Assembly: GCA_937926445.1 (NCBI GenBank)
Contig: CALBAK010000046.1
Coordinates: 1-64,000, forward strand
Source of the DNA: an uncultured Alphaproteobacteria bacterium
Lineage (GTDB): Bacteria > Pseudomonadota > Alphaproteobacteria > Geminicoccales > Geminicoccaceae
DNA length: 64,000 nt
Direction: 5' to 3'
Positions 57,423 to 64,000 of this stretch are shown piece after piece. Below the pieces are notes generated by a model. That model ran no database searches and was not told where the DNA came from. It worked only from the letters and a program-made list of their open reading frames with translations. Made by a program: the position numbers and the translations under genes. The first letter of the stretch is position 1, and every line of letters begins with the position of its first letter.

Positions 57423-59336
57423 ATGAACGACACCGCTCTCGACACCTTCCCCAAGCTCCTCCTACTCAACGCCGCCCGTTGGCCAGACCGGCCGGCCATG
57501 CGGGAGAAGGAGTTCGGCATCTGGAACGTCTACACCTGGCGCGACTACCGCGACCGGGTGCGCGAGATCGCCCTTGGCCTCGCCGCGCTCGGCATCCGCC
57601 GTGGCGAGGTGGTGGCGCTGCTCGGCCGCAACCGGCCCAACTGGGTCTGGAGCGAGCTCGCGGCGCACGCGCTCGGCTGCATGAGCCTCGGCATCTACGA
57701 GGACGTGCTCGCCGCCGAGGCCGGCTATCTCCTGGGCTATGCCGAGGCCGCGGCGATCGTCTGCGAAGACGAGGAGCAGGTCGACAAGATCCTCCAGCTC
57801 GGTCCCGCCGCTTCGAGCCTGCGGGCGATCGTCTACCACGACGACCGCGGCATGCGGAAATACGCCGATCCCCGGCTAGTCGCCTGGGCCGATCTGATCG
57901 AGCGCGGCCGGGCCTTGGACCGCGCCGAGCCCGACCGCTTCGAGCGCGAGGTGGCGGCCGGCCGCGGCAGCGACGTGGCGATCCTCTGCACGACCTCCGG
58001 CACCACCTCGAGTCCCAAGCTCGCGATGCTCCAGCACGAGCCCTTCCTGCGCCACATCCGCGCCTATCTTGAGGTCGACCCGAGGGGGCCCGAGGACGAG
58101 TACGTCTCGATCCTGCCGCTGCCCTGGATCATGGAGCAGGTCTACACCGTGGCGATGCCGCTGCTTTGCGGCATTCGGGCGAACTTCCCGGAGAGCGCCG
58201 AGACGGCGATGCGGGATCTGCGGGAGATCGGCCCGACCCATCTGCTCTTGGCACCACGGGTGTGGGAGCAGACCGCGGCCGATCTCAGAGCCCGGATCAT
58301 GGATGCGGACCCGCTCACCCGGGCTCTCTTCGAGTGGGCGGTCCGGACCGGTACCGCGGCCCTCGAGCGCAGGCGCCGCGACCCGCTCGCCGAGCTTCTG
58401 GTGTTCGGCGCGCTCAAGGACCGGCTCGGCTTCTCGCGGGTCAAGTCGGCCGCCACGGGCGGTGCCGCGCTCGGCCCCGACACCTTCAAATTCTTCCTCG
58501 CCATGGGCGTGCCCCTGCGCCAGCTCTACGGACAGACCGAGCTCTCCGGCGCCTATACGCTCCAGGTCCACGACGAGATCGACACCGAGAGTTCCGGTGT
58601 TCCCTTTCCCGACACCCAAGTGCGGATCGAGGATCCGGACGAGAACGGGGTCGGCGAGATCGTGACCCGTCACCCCGGCATGTTCGCGGGCTATTTCAAG
58701 AACGAGCAGGCAACCCGCGAGGCGCTCACCCCTGACGGCTGGATGCGGACGGGCGATGCCGGTTATCTCGACGCCAAGGGCCGCCTCGTCGTGATCGACC
58801 GGGTGAAGGACATCGCCCGCACCTCCTCGGGCGTTCGCTTCAGCCCGCAATTCATCGAGAACAAGCTCAAATTTTCGCCCTACATCGGTGAGGCCGTGGT
58901 TCTCGGCAACCGCCGGCCCTTCGTGACCGCCATTCTCTGCATCCGCTATTCCATGGTCTCGAAATGGGCCGAGAGCCGAAGGATCGGCTTCACGACCTAC
59001 CAGAATCTGGCCGCCAACCCGCGGGTGATCGAGCTCCTCGCGGGCGAGGTCGAGAAGGTCAACGCCGCCCTGCCCGAGAGCCAGCGCATCCGCCGCTTCG
59101 TCGTCCTCTACAAGGAGCTCGACCCCGACGACGGCGAGGTCACCCGCACCCGCAAGGTCCGCCGTGGCGTGATCGACGAGCGCTACGCCGGCATCATCGA
59201 CGCCATGTACGCCGGCCGCGACCGGGTCCACGTCGACACCGTCGTCACCTTCGAGGACGGCCGCACCGGCCGGATCGAGGCCGACCTCGAGATCCGCGAC
59301 ACGAGCGCCCACGCGGCGCTCGCCCGGGCCACCTGA
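57423..59336 (+). CDS. long-chain fatty acid-CoA ligase (AMP-forming)
   Basis: A 637-residue AMP-binding enzyme. The ATP loop is AILCTTSGTTSSPKLAMLQH, the adenylate region YGQTELSGAYTLQVHDE and the hinge DGWMRTGDAGYLDAKGRLVV followed by IDRVKDIARTSSGVRFSPQF. Overall plan matches FadD15/LACS-like ligases that lack an obvious signal. Its TGA overlaps the ATG of livG (TGATG), so it is translationally coupled to the importer. An AGGGAG site precedes the ATG. A substrate brought in by the linked importer may be its acyl acid. Confidence 0.92.
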   Translation: MNDTALDTFPKLLLLNAARWPDRPAMREKEFGIWNVYTWRDYRDRVREIALGLAALGIRRGEVVALLGRNRPNWVWSELAAHALGCMSLGIYEDVLAAEAGYLLGYAEAAAIVCEDEEQVDKILQLGPAASSLRAIVYHDDRGMRKYADPRLVAWADLIERGRALDRAEPDRFEREVAAGRGSDVAILCTTSGTTSSPKLAMLQHEPFLRHIRAYLEVDPRGPEDEYVSILPLPWIMEQVYTVAMPLLCGIRANFPESAETAMRDLREIGPTHLLLAPRVWEQTAADLRARIMDADPLTRALFEWAVRTGTAALERRRRDPLAELLVFGALKDRLGFSRVKSAATGGAALGPDTFKFFLAMGVPLRQLYGQTELSGAYTLQVHDEIDTESSGVPFPDTQVRIEDPDENGVGEIVTRHPGMFAGYFKNEQATREALTPDGWMRTGDAGYLDAKGRLVVIDRVKDIARTSSGVRFSPQFIENKLKFSPYIGEAVVLGNRRPFVTAILCIRYSMVSKWAESRRIGFTTYQNLAANPRVIELLAGEVEKVNAALPESQRIRRFVVLYKELDPDDGEVTRTRKVRRGVIDERYAGIIDAMYAGRDRVHVDTVVTFEDGRTGRIEADLEIRDTSAHAALARAT

Positions 59337-60166
59337 TGCTCGCCGCCGCCACGGCGCCGGCCCAGGCGCCGACCGCGCAGCGCCGCCGGGCGATCGGCGA
59401 GGTCCTCCTCGCGGTCGAGAACATCTCGCTCCGCTTCGGCGGCGTGCGCGCGCTCTCCGGCGTCTCCTTCGACATCCGCAAGGGCGAGATCCGCGCCATC
59501 ATCGGCCCGAACGGCGCCGGCAAATCCTCGATGCTCAACGTCATCAACGGCTTCTACCATCCGCAGGAGGGCCGGATCGTCTGGAAGGGAGAAGCCCGGC
59601 CGCGGATGCGGCCGCACGAGGCGGCCAAGGGCGGAATCGCCCGCACCTTCCAGAACATCGCCCTCTTCAAGGGCATGAGCACGCTCGACAACATCATGAC
59701 CGGCCGCATCCTCAAGATGCGCGCGTCTTTCCTCGAGCAGGCGTTCTGGATCGGCCGCGGCCGCAGCGAGGAGCTCCGCGAGCGCGCTTTCGTCGAGCGG
59801 ATCATCGACTTCCTCGAGATTCAGCACATCCGCCACACACCGGTGGGCAAACTGCCCTACGGTCTCCAGAAGCGGGTCGAGTTCGCGCGCGCGCTCGCCA
59901 TGGAGCCCGAGCTCCTCTTGCTCGACGAGCCCATGGCCGGCATGAACCTAGAGGAGAAGGAGGACATGTGCCGCTTCATCCTCGACGTGAACGAGGAGTT
60001 CGGCACCACGGTGGCGCTGATCGAGCACGACATGAGCGTCGTCATGGACATCTCCGATCGGGTCGTCGTGCTCGACTACGGCCGGCTCCTGGCCGACGGC
60101 ACCCCCGACCAGGTCCGCAACGACCCGGCCGTGATCGAGGCCTATCTGGGCGTCGCCCATGGCTGA
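59336..60166 (+). CDS. livG: branched-chain-type ABC transporter ATP-binding protein LivG
   Basis: A 276-residue ATPase. Walker A is IIGPNGAGKSSMLNVINGFY, the signature is LPYGLQKRVEFARALAMEPE (the LivG form that replaces LSGGQ) and Walker B is LLLLDEPMAGMNLEEKEDMC. IARTFQNIALFKGMSTLDNI and VALIEHDMSVVMDISDRVVV are LivG hallmarks. The N-terminal 25 residues before LLAVENISLRFGGVRAL are extra. It overlaps the ligase gene upstream and livH downstream by 8 bases. Confidence 0.93.
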   Translation: MLAAATAPAQAPTAQRRRAIGEVLLAVENISLRFGGVRALSGVSFDIRKGEIRAIIGPNGAGKSSMLNVINGFYHPQEGRIVWKGEARPRMRPHEAAKGGIARTFQNIALFKGMSTLDNIMTGRILKMRASFLEQAFWIGRGRSEELRERAFVERIIDFLEIQHIRHTPVGKLPYGLQKRVEFARALAMEPELLLLDEPMAGMNLEEKEDMCRFILDVNEEFGTTVALIEHDMSVVMDISDRVVVLDYGRLLADGTPDQVRNDPAVIEAYLGVAHG

Positions 60167-61064
60167 GCTCGGCCCGGTCCTCGAGGTCCTCTTGGGTGGC
60201 CTCATGAGCGGGGTGCTCTACTCGCTCGTGGCGCTCGGCTTCGTCCTCATCTTCAAGGCTTCGGGCGTCTTCAACTTCGCCCAGGGGGCGATGGTCCTCT
60301 TCGCCGCGCTTTCCCTCGTTCGCCTCGCCGAGTGGCTCCCCTTCCCGCTCGCCCTCCTGGTCACGGTCCTGATCATGATCGCGGTCGCTTGGACCGTGGA
60401 GCGGCTCGTGCTGCGACCGCTCGTGGGCCAGCACGGCCTGATCCTTTTCATGGCCACGATCGGCGTCACCTTCTTCCTCGACGGCTTCGGCCAGACGATC
60501 TGGGGCTCGAACGTCTATCAGCTCGACCTCGGCATTCCCTCGACACCCTGGTTCCTTTTCGAGAGCCTGTTCCCGGGCGGCATTCTCGTGAGCCCGGTCG
60601 ACGTCTTCGCCACCGTGATCGCCGGCAGCCTGGTCCTCGCGCTCTCGATCTTTTTCCACGGCACCCGGATCGGTCGGGCGCTGCGCGCGGTGGCCGACGA
60701 CCATCAGGCGGCCCAGTCGGTCGGCATTCCCTTGAACCAGATCTGGCTCATCGTCTGGTCGACCGCCGGCATCGTGGCGCTGGTGGCCGGCATGGCCTGG
60801 GGCTCTAAGCTCGGTGTCCAGTTCTCCCTCTCGCTCGTGGCCTTGAAGGCGCTGCCCGTCTTGATCCTGGGCGGCCTCACCTCGATCCCGGGGGCGATCG
60901 TGGGCGGGCTCGTCGTCGGCGCCGGCGAGAAGCTCGCCGAGCTCTACATCGGACCCCTGATCGGCGGCGGTATCGAGTACTGGTTCGCTTACGTCCTGGC
61001 ACTGGCCGTGCTCCTCGTCCGGCCCCAGGGTCTGTTCGGCGAGAAGATCATCGAGCGGGTGTGA
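60159..61064 (+). CDS. livH: branched-chain-type ABC transporter permease LivH
   Basis: A 301-residue permease with about eight membrane helices, beginning VLEVLLGGLMSGVLYSLVAL and GFVLIFKASGVFNFAQGAMV, the LivH signature. RALRAVADDHQAAQSVGIPL and LPVLILGGLTSIPGAIVGGL are conserved. Starts inside the livG end. It precedes livM by 4 bases. Confidence 0.94.
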   Translation: MAELGPVLEVLLGGLMSGVLYSLVALGFVLIFKASGVFNFAQGAMVLFAALSLVRLAEWLPFPLALLVTVLIMIAVAWTVERLVLRPLVGQHGLILFMATIGVTFFLDGFGQTIWGSNVYQLDLGIPSTPWFLFESLFPGGILVSPVDVFATVIAGSLVLALSIFFHGTRIGRALRAVADDHQAAQSVGIPLNQIWLIVWSTAGIVALVAGMAWGSKLGVQFSLSLVALKALPVLILGGLTSIPGAIVGGLVVGAGEKLAELYIGPLIGGGIEYWFAYVLALAVLLVRPQGLFGEKIIERV

Positions 61065-61068
61065 GTCC

Positions 61069-62133
61069 TTGATCTACCGCGAGACCGGCCAGTTCCGTAC
61101 ATCTTACGCCGAAGACCAGGCGATCTTCCGCCTGCGCCAAGATAGGGCCGGCATCGCCGTGATCCTGGCGGTGGCCTGGATCGGCATCCCGCTCCTCGCC
61201 GACGACTATTTGCTGCGGGCGATCCTCGTCCCGTTCCTGATCCTCGCCGTTGCGGCGATCGGCCTCAACCTGCTGCTCGGCTATTGCGGCCAGATCTCGC
61301 TCGGGACCGGTGCCTTCATGGCGATCGGCGCCTACGCCGCCTACAACCTCGCCCTTCGCCTGCCGGGGCTGCCGCTTCTCCTCGACTTCTTCCTGGCCGG
61401 GCTCGTGGCCGCCGGCATCGGCGTGCTCTTCGGCCTGCCCTCGGTCCGCATCAAGGGCCTCTATCTCGCGGTCGCCACGCTCGCCGCCCAGTTCTTCGCG
61501 GACTGGGCGTTCCTCCGCGTCGGCTGGTTCACCAACTACACGCCCTCGGGGTCGGTCACCGCACCGCCCCTCGACATCTTCGGCTGGCTGATCGACACCC
61601 CGCTCGAGAAATACTGGCTCTGCCTCGCCTTCGCCTGCCTCACGGCGATCCTGGCCAAGAACCTCGTGCGCTCGCGCATCGGCCGGTCCTGGATGGCGAT
61701 CCGGGACATGGACATCGCGGCCGAGATCATCGGCATCCGGCCCACCACCGCCAAGCTCTCGGCCTTCGCCGTGTCGAGCTTCGTAGCGGGCGGGGCCGGT
61801 GTGCTCTGGGCCTTCGTCCATCTCGGATCCTGGGAGCCGCTCGCCTTCTCGATCGACATGAGCTTCCGGCTCCTCTTCATGGTGATCATCGGCGGAATGG
61901 GTTCGATCCTGGGCTCCTTTTTGGGCGCGGCCTTCATCACCGTCTTGCCGATCTTCCTCAACCAGGCACCCGCCATGGTCGGCATCCAGCTCTCCACGGC
62001 GATGGTGAGCCATCTCGAGTTCATGATCTTCGGGGCGCTGATCGTCCTCTTCCTGATCTGGGAGCCGCACGGCCTCGCCCGGCTCTGGCAGATCGGCAAG
62101 GAGAAGATGCGCCTGTGGCCGTTTCCGTACTGA
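61069..62133 (+). CDS. livM: branched-chain-type ABC transporter permease LivM
   Basis: A 354-residue permease starting at TTG (IYRETGQFRTSYAEDQAIFR), four bases after the livH stop. IGLNLLLGYCGQISLGTGAF, MAIGAYAAYNLALRLPG and DMDIAAEIIGIRPTTAKLSA are LivM marks; MVIIGGMGSILGSFLGAAFI is the conserved late loop. The C-terminus is short, with no fused ATPase. Confidence 0.93.
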   Translation: MIYRETGQFRTSYAEDQAIFRLRQDRAGIAVILAVAWIGIPLLADDYLLRAILVPFLILAVAAIGLNLLLGYCGQISLGTGAFMAIGAYAAYNLALRLPGLPLLLDFFLAGLVAAGIGVLFGLPSVRIKGLYLAVATLAAQFFADWAFLRVGWFTNYTPSGSVTAPPLDIFGWLIDTPLEKYWLCLAFACLTAILAKNLVRSRIGRSWMAIRDMDIAAEIIGIRPTTAKLSAFAVSSFVAGGAGVLWAFVHLGSWEPLAFSIDMSFRLLFMVIIGGMGSILGSFLGAAFITVLPIFLNQAPAMVGIQLSTAMVSHLEFMIFGALIVLFLIWEPHGLARLWQIGKEKMRLWPFPY

Positions 62134-62174
62134 CCGGGGCGACCCAGCGGGTCGCGAACAAGGGAGGTTCGACC

Positions 62175-63479
62175 ATGAGGGCTCCTCGTTCGGCAGCGCT
62201 GCTCGCGACCACCGCGGCACTGGCACTCCTGGCCGCCCAGCCCGCCGCCGCGGCCGACACGATCTTCTACCCGTCGCTCGTCTACCGCTCGGGCGCCTAC
62301 GCGCCGAACGGCATCCCCTTCGCCAACGGCGTGGCCGACTACGTGGCGATGATCAACGCCCGCGACGGCGGCGTCGGTGGGGTGAAGATCGAATTCGAGG
62401 AGTGCGAGACCGGCTACGCCACCGACCGCGGCGTCGAATGCTACGAACGCCTCAAGACCAAAGGCGCCGGCGCCGTCGCCTTCTCGCCCTTGTCGACCGG
62501 CATCACCTTTGCCCTGACCGAGAAGGCGCCGGTCGACAAGATCCCGCTCCAGACCACGGGCTACGGTCGCTCGGAATCGGCCGACGGCCGGGTCTTCCAG
62601 TGGAACTTCCCGCTCCTCGGCACCTACTGGAGCGCGGCCGACATCCTGATCCAACACACCGCCAAGATCTCGGGCGGCCTCAAGGGCAAGAAGATCACCC
62701 TCGTCTATCACGACAGCCCCTACGGCAAGGAGCCGATCCCGGTGCTCCAGGACCACGCCGCCAAGCACGGCTACACCTTCGAGGCCATTCCCGTGACCCA
62801 TCCCGGTGTCGAGCAGAAGGCCGCCTGGCTCAAGATTCGCCAGACCCGGCCTGACTTCGTCTTCCTGTGGGGCTGGGGCGTGATGAACTCGACCGCGATC
62901 AAGGAGGCGGTGGCGGTCGGCTACCCGCGCGAGAAGATGTACGGCGTGTGGTGGGCAGCGGCCGAGCCCGACGTCCGCCCGGCCGGCGACGACGCCAAGG
63001 GCTACAACGGCCTCGCGCTTCATCCCGCCGGCGCCGACTACCCGGTCCACAAAGACATCCTCAAATATGTCTACGATGCCGGCAAAGGCGCCGGCAAGCG
63101 CGAGGAAGTCGGCGAGGTCCTCTACAATCGCGGCGTGATCGACGCGATGCTCAAGCTCGAGGCGGTCCGCACCGCCCAGAAGATCTACAACAAGAAGGTT
63201 GTCACTGGTTCTGAGGTCCGCGACGGCTTCGAGCGGCTCGAGCTCACCGCCGAGCGGATCAAAGAGCTGGGCTTCGAAGGCCTCGTCACCCCGCTCAAGG
63301 TCTCCTGCCTCGACCACGAGGGTGCCAGGAAGGCGCGGATCCACCAGTGGGACGGCCAGAAGTGGGTGTTCGTCTCCGACTGGATCGAGGCGGACACCAA
63401 CTATCTGCGGCCGAAGATGGAGGCGGCGGCCGCCGCTTACGCCAAGGAGAAGGGCATCACGCCCGCGAGCTGCTCTTGA
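62175..63479 (+). CDS. branched-chain-type ABC transporter substrate-binding protein
   Basis: A 434-residue periplasmic protein with a Sec signal (MRAPRSAALLATTAALALLA, cut near residue 27). The two-lobe Peripla_BP_6 fold is seen in GIPFANGVADYVAMINARDG, GVGGVKIEFEECETGYATDR, KKITLVYHDSPYGKEPIPVL and GVWWAAAEPDVRPAGDDAKG. It probably binds an aromatic or branched carboxylate rather than only amino acids, since the operon starts with an acyl-CoA ligase; this is inference. AGGGAGG precedes the ATG. A strong hairpin follows its stop. Confidence 0.92.
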   Translation: MRAPRSAALLATTAALALLAAQPAAAADTIFYPSLVYRSGAYAPNGIPFANGVADYVAMINARDGGVGGVKIEFEECETGYATDRGVECYERLKTKGAGAVAFSPLSTGITFALTEKAPVDKIPLQTTGYGRSESADGRVFQWNFPLLGTYWSAADILIQHTAKISGGLKGKKITLVYHDSPYGKEPIPVLQDHAAKHGYTFEAIPVTHPGVEQKAAWLKIRQTRPDFVFLWGWGVMNSTAIKEAVAVGYPREKMYGVWWAAAEPDVRPAGDDAKGYNGLALHPAGADYPVHKDILKYVYDAGKGAGKREEVGEVLYNRGVIDAMLKLEAVRTAQKIYNKKVVTGSEVRDGFERLELTAERIKELGFEGLVTPLKVSCLDHEGARKARIHQWDGQKWVFVSDWIEADTNYLRPKMEAAAAAYAKEKGITPASCS

Positions 63480-63486
63480 GGCCCAT

Positions 63487-63517
63487 CCGGCCGGGGCGGT
63501 CCGACCGCCCCGGCCGG
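63487..63517 (+). terminator. perfect 14-bp hairpin between the binding-protein gene and livF
   Basis: CCGGCCGGGGCGGT (63487-63500) and ACCGCCCCGGCCGG (63504-63517) pair over 14 of 14 bases around a 3-base loop. It begins 8 bases after the binding-protein stop and ends 19 bases before livF. It may protect the upstream mRNA end or partly stop transcription, giving binding protein in excess over livF. Confidence 0.65.
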
Positions 63518-63536
63518 CCGCGAACGGAACGCCGCC

Positions 63537-64000
63537 TTGACCGCCGCCGCTGCGAGCTCCGAACCGAGTCCCGCTCGGGCCGCCCTTGAGGTTAACAACA
63601 TCGAGGTGGTCTACGACCACGTCGTGCTAGTCCTCAAAGGCGTCAGTCTCGCCGTCCCGGAGGGTTCGATCGTCGCGCTGCTAGGTGCCAACGGGGCGGG
63701 CAAGACCACGACCTTGAAGGCGATCTCGAACCTCCTGCACGCCGAACGGGGCGAGGTGACCAAGGGCTCGATCACGTTCTACGGCGAGGAGGTCCACCGG
63801 CTCTCGCCGAACGAGCTCGTCCGGCGGGGATGCATCCAGGTCATGGAGGGGCGTCACTGCTTCGCCCACTTGACCGTGGAAGAGAACCTGCTCACGGGCG
63901 CCTTCACCCGCAAGGACGGGCGGGCCGCGATCCAACGCGACCTCGAGATGGTCTACGCCTACTTTCCGCGCCTCAAGGAGCGCCGCAAATCGCTCGCCGG
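63537..64000 (+). CDS. livF: branched-chain-type ABC transporter ATP-binding protein LivF, cut by window end
   Basis: The first 154 residues of the second ATPase are present. Starts at TTG (TAAAASSEPSPARAALEVNN), followed by IEVVYDHVVLVLKGVSLAVP and Walker A ALLGANGAGKTTTLKAISNL; CIQVMEGRHCFAHLTVEENL is the LivF Q-loop region. The signature and Walker B lie beyond 64000. The N-terminal 14 residues before ALEVNNIEVVYD are unconserved, so a later start is possible. Confidence 0.9.
   Translation, partial: MTAAAASSEPSPARAALEVNNIEVVYDHVVLVLKGVSLAVPEGSIVALLGANGAGKTTTLKAISNLLHAERGEVTKGSITFYGEEVHRLSPNELVRRGCIQVMEGRHCFAHLTVEENLLTGAFTRKDGRAAIQRDLEMVYAYFPRLKERRKSLA

Overview
The window is GC-rich, gene-dense chromosomal DNA from an alphaproteobacterium, most likely of the Rhodospirillales type. 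The lineage signs are CtrA (response regulator), a GapR/DUF2312 nucleoid protein, a split three-subunit proton-translocating transhydrogenase, DUF6489, a TrxB-like ferredoxin-NADP reductase beside an adrenodoxin-type ferredoxin, the hrcA-grpE pair and the rsmG-parA-parB cluster with parS sites. I see no prophage, insertion sequence, CRISPR array, rRNA or tRNA gene. The species cannot be named from this sequence alone.

Layout. 1-2.5 kb: pntB (cut by the window edge), pntAB and pntAA on the minus strand. 2.7-5.6 kb: an RHH_4 protein, glyoxalase I, and a Tat-exported small subunit with a GMC flavoprotein. 5.7-10.4 kb: a tandem glycine riboswitch followed by gcvT-gcvH-gcvP. 11-13.4 kb (minus): 5'-nucleotidase, rhodanese and GapR. 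13.5-20 kb is a decay zone: metY with an amber stop, a broken BON/DUF2267 stress operon that keeps a perfect FNR/FixK-type box, and a dead EamA-MFS transporter operon, with intact small DUF2076, HlyU and DUF4332 genes between them. 20.2-22.9 kb: an acetyltransferase, then ferredoxin reductase and ferredoxin. 22.9-25.7 kb: fliJ-fliI divergent from ctrA. 25.7-28.8 kb (minus): quinone oxidoreductase and a DUF255 thioredoxin-domain protein.

28.9-37.4 kb is the segregation and tRNA-modification block that in many bacteria lies near the chromosome origin: DUF6489, mnmE, an antisense 847-residue Na+/H+ antiporter with a cyclic-nucleotide-binding tail, mnmG, rsmG, parA and parB. There are two parS palindromes, one across the antiporter stop codon and one inside rsmG. 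37.4-41.8 kb holds a decayed Glyco_transf_41 gene, a pair of OppB/OppC-type permeases without visible partner subunits, and a decayed MATE transporter. 41.9-48.1 kb: Hsp20, a C26 peptidase, an RRM/RGG RNA-binding protein, an enolase-superfamily dehydratase, hrcA-grpE and argG.

48.1-51.4 kb (minus) is a sugar-type ABC importer (binding protein and two permeases, no ATPase here). 51.5-57.2 kb carries the giant NAD-glutamate dehydrogenase and a PmtA-like methyltransferase. 57.4-64 kb is a long-chain acyl-CoA ligase fused by overlap to a branched-chain-type ABC importer (livG, livH, livM, binding protein, livF), with a strong hairpin between the binding protein and livF.

The most unusual features are: five decayed loci with different lesion types and three different stop codons, which argues against stop-codon recoding; the mnmE frame with no ATG, GTG or TTG start but a CTG in a CTGA overlap; and a perfect hairpin whose loop is the gcvP stop codon. 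I did not find a clearly new multi-gene system.
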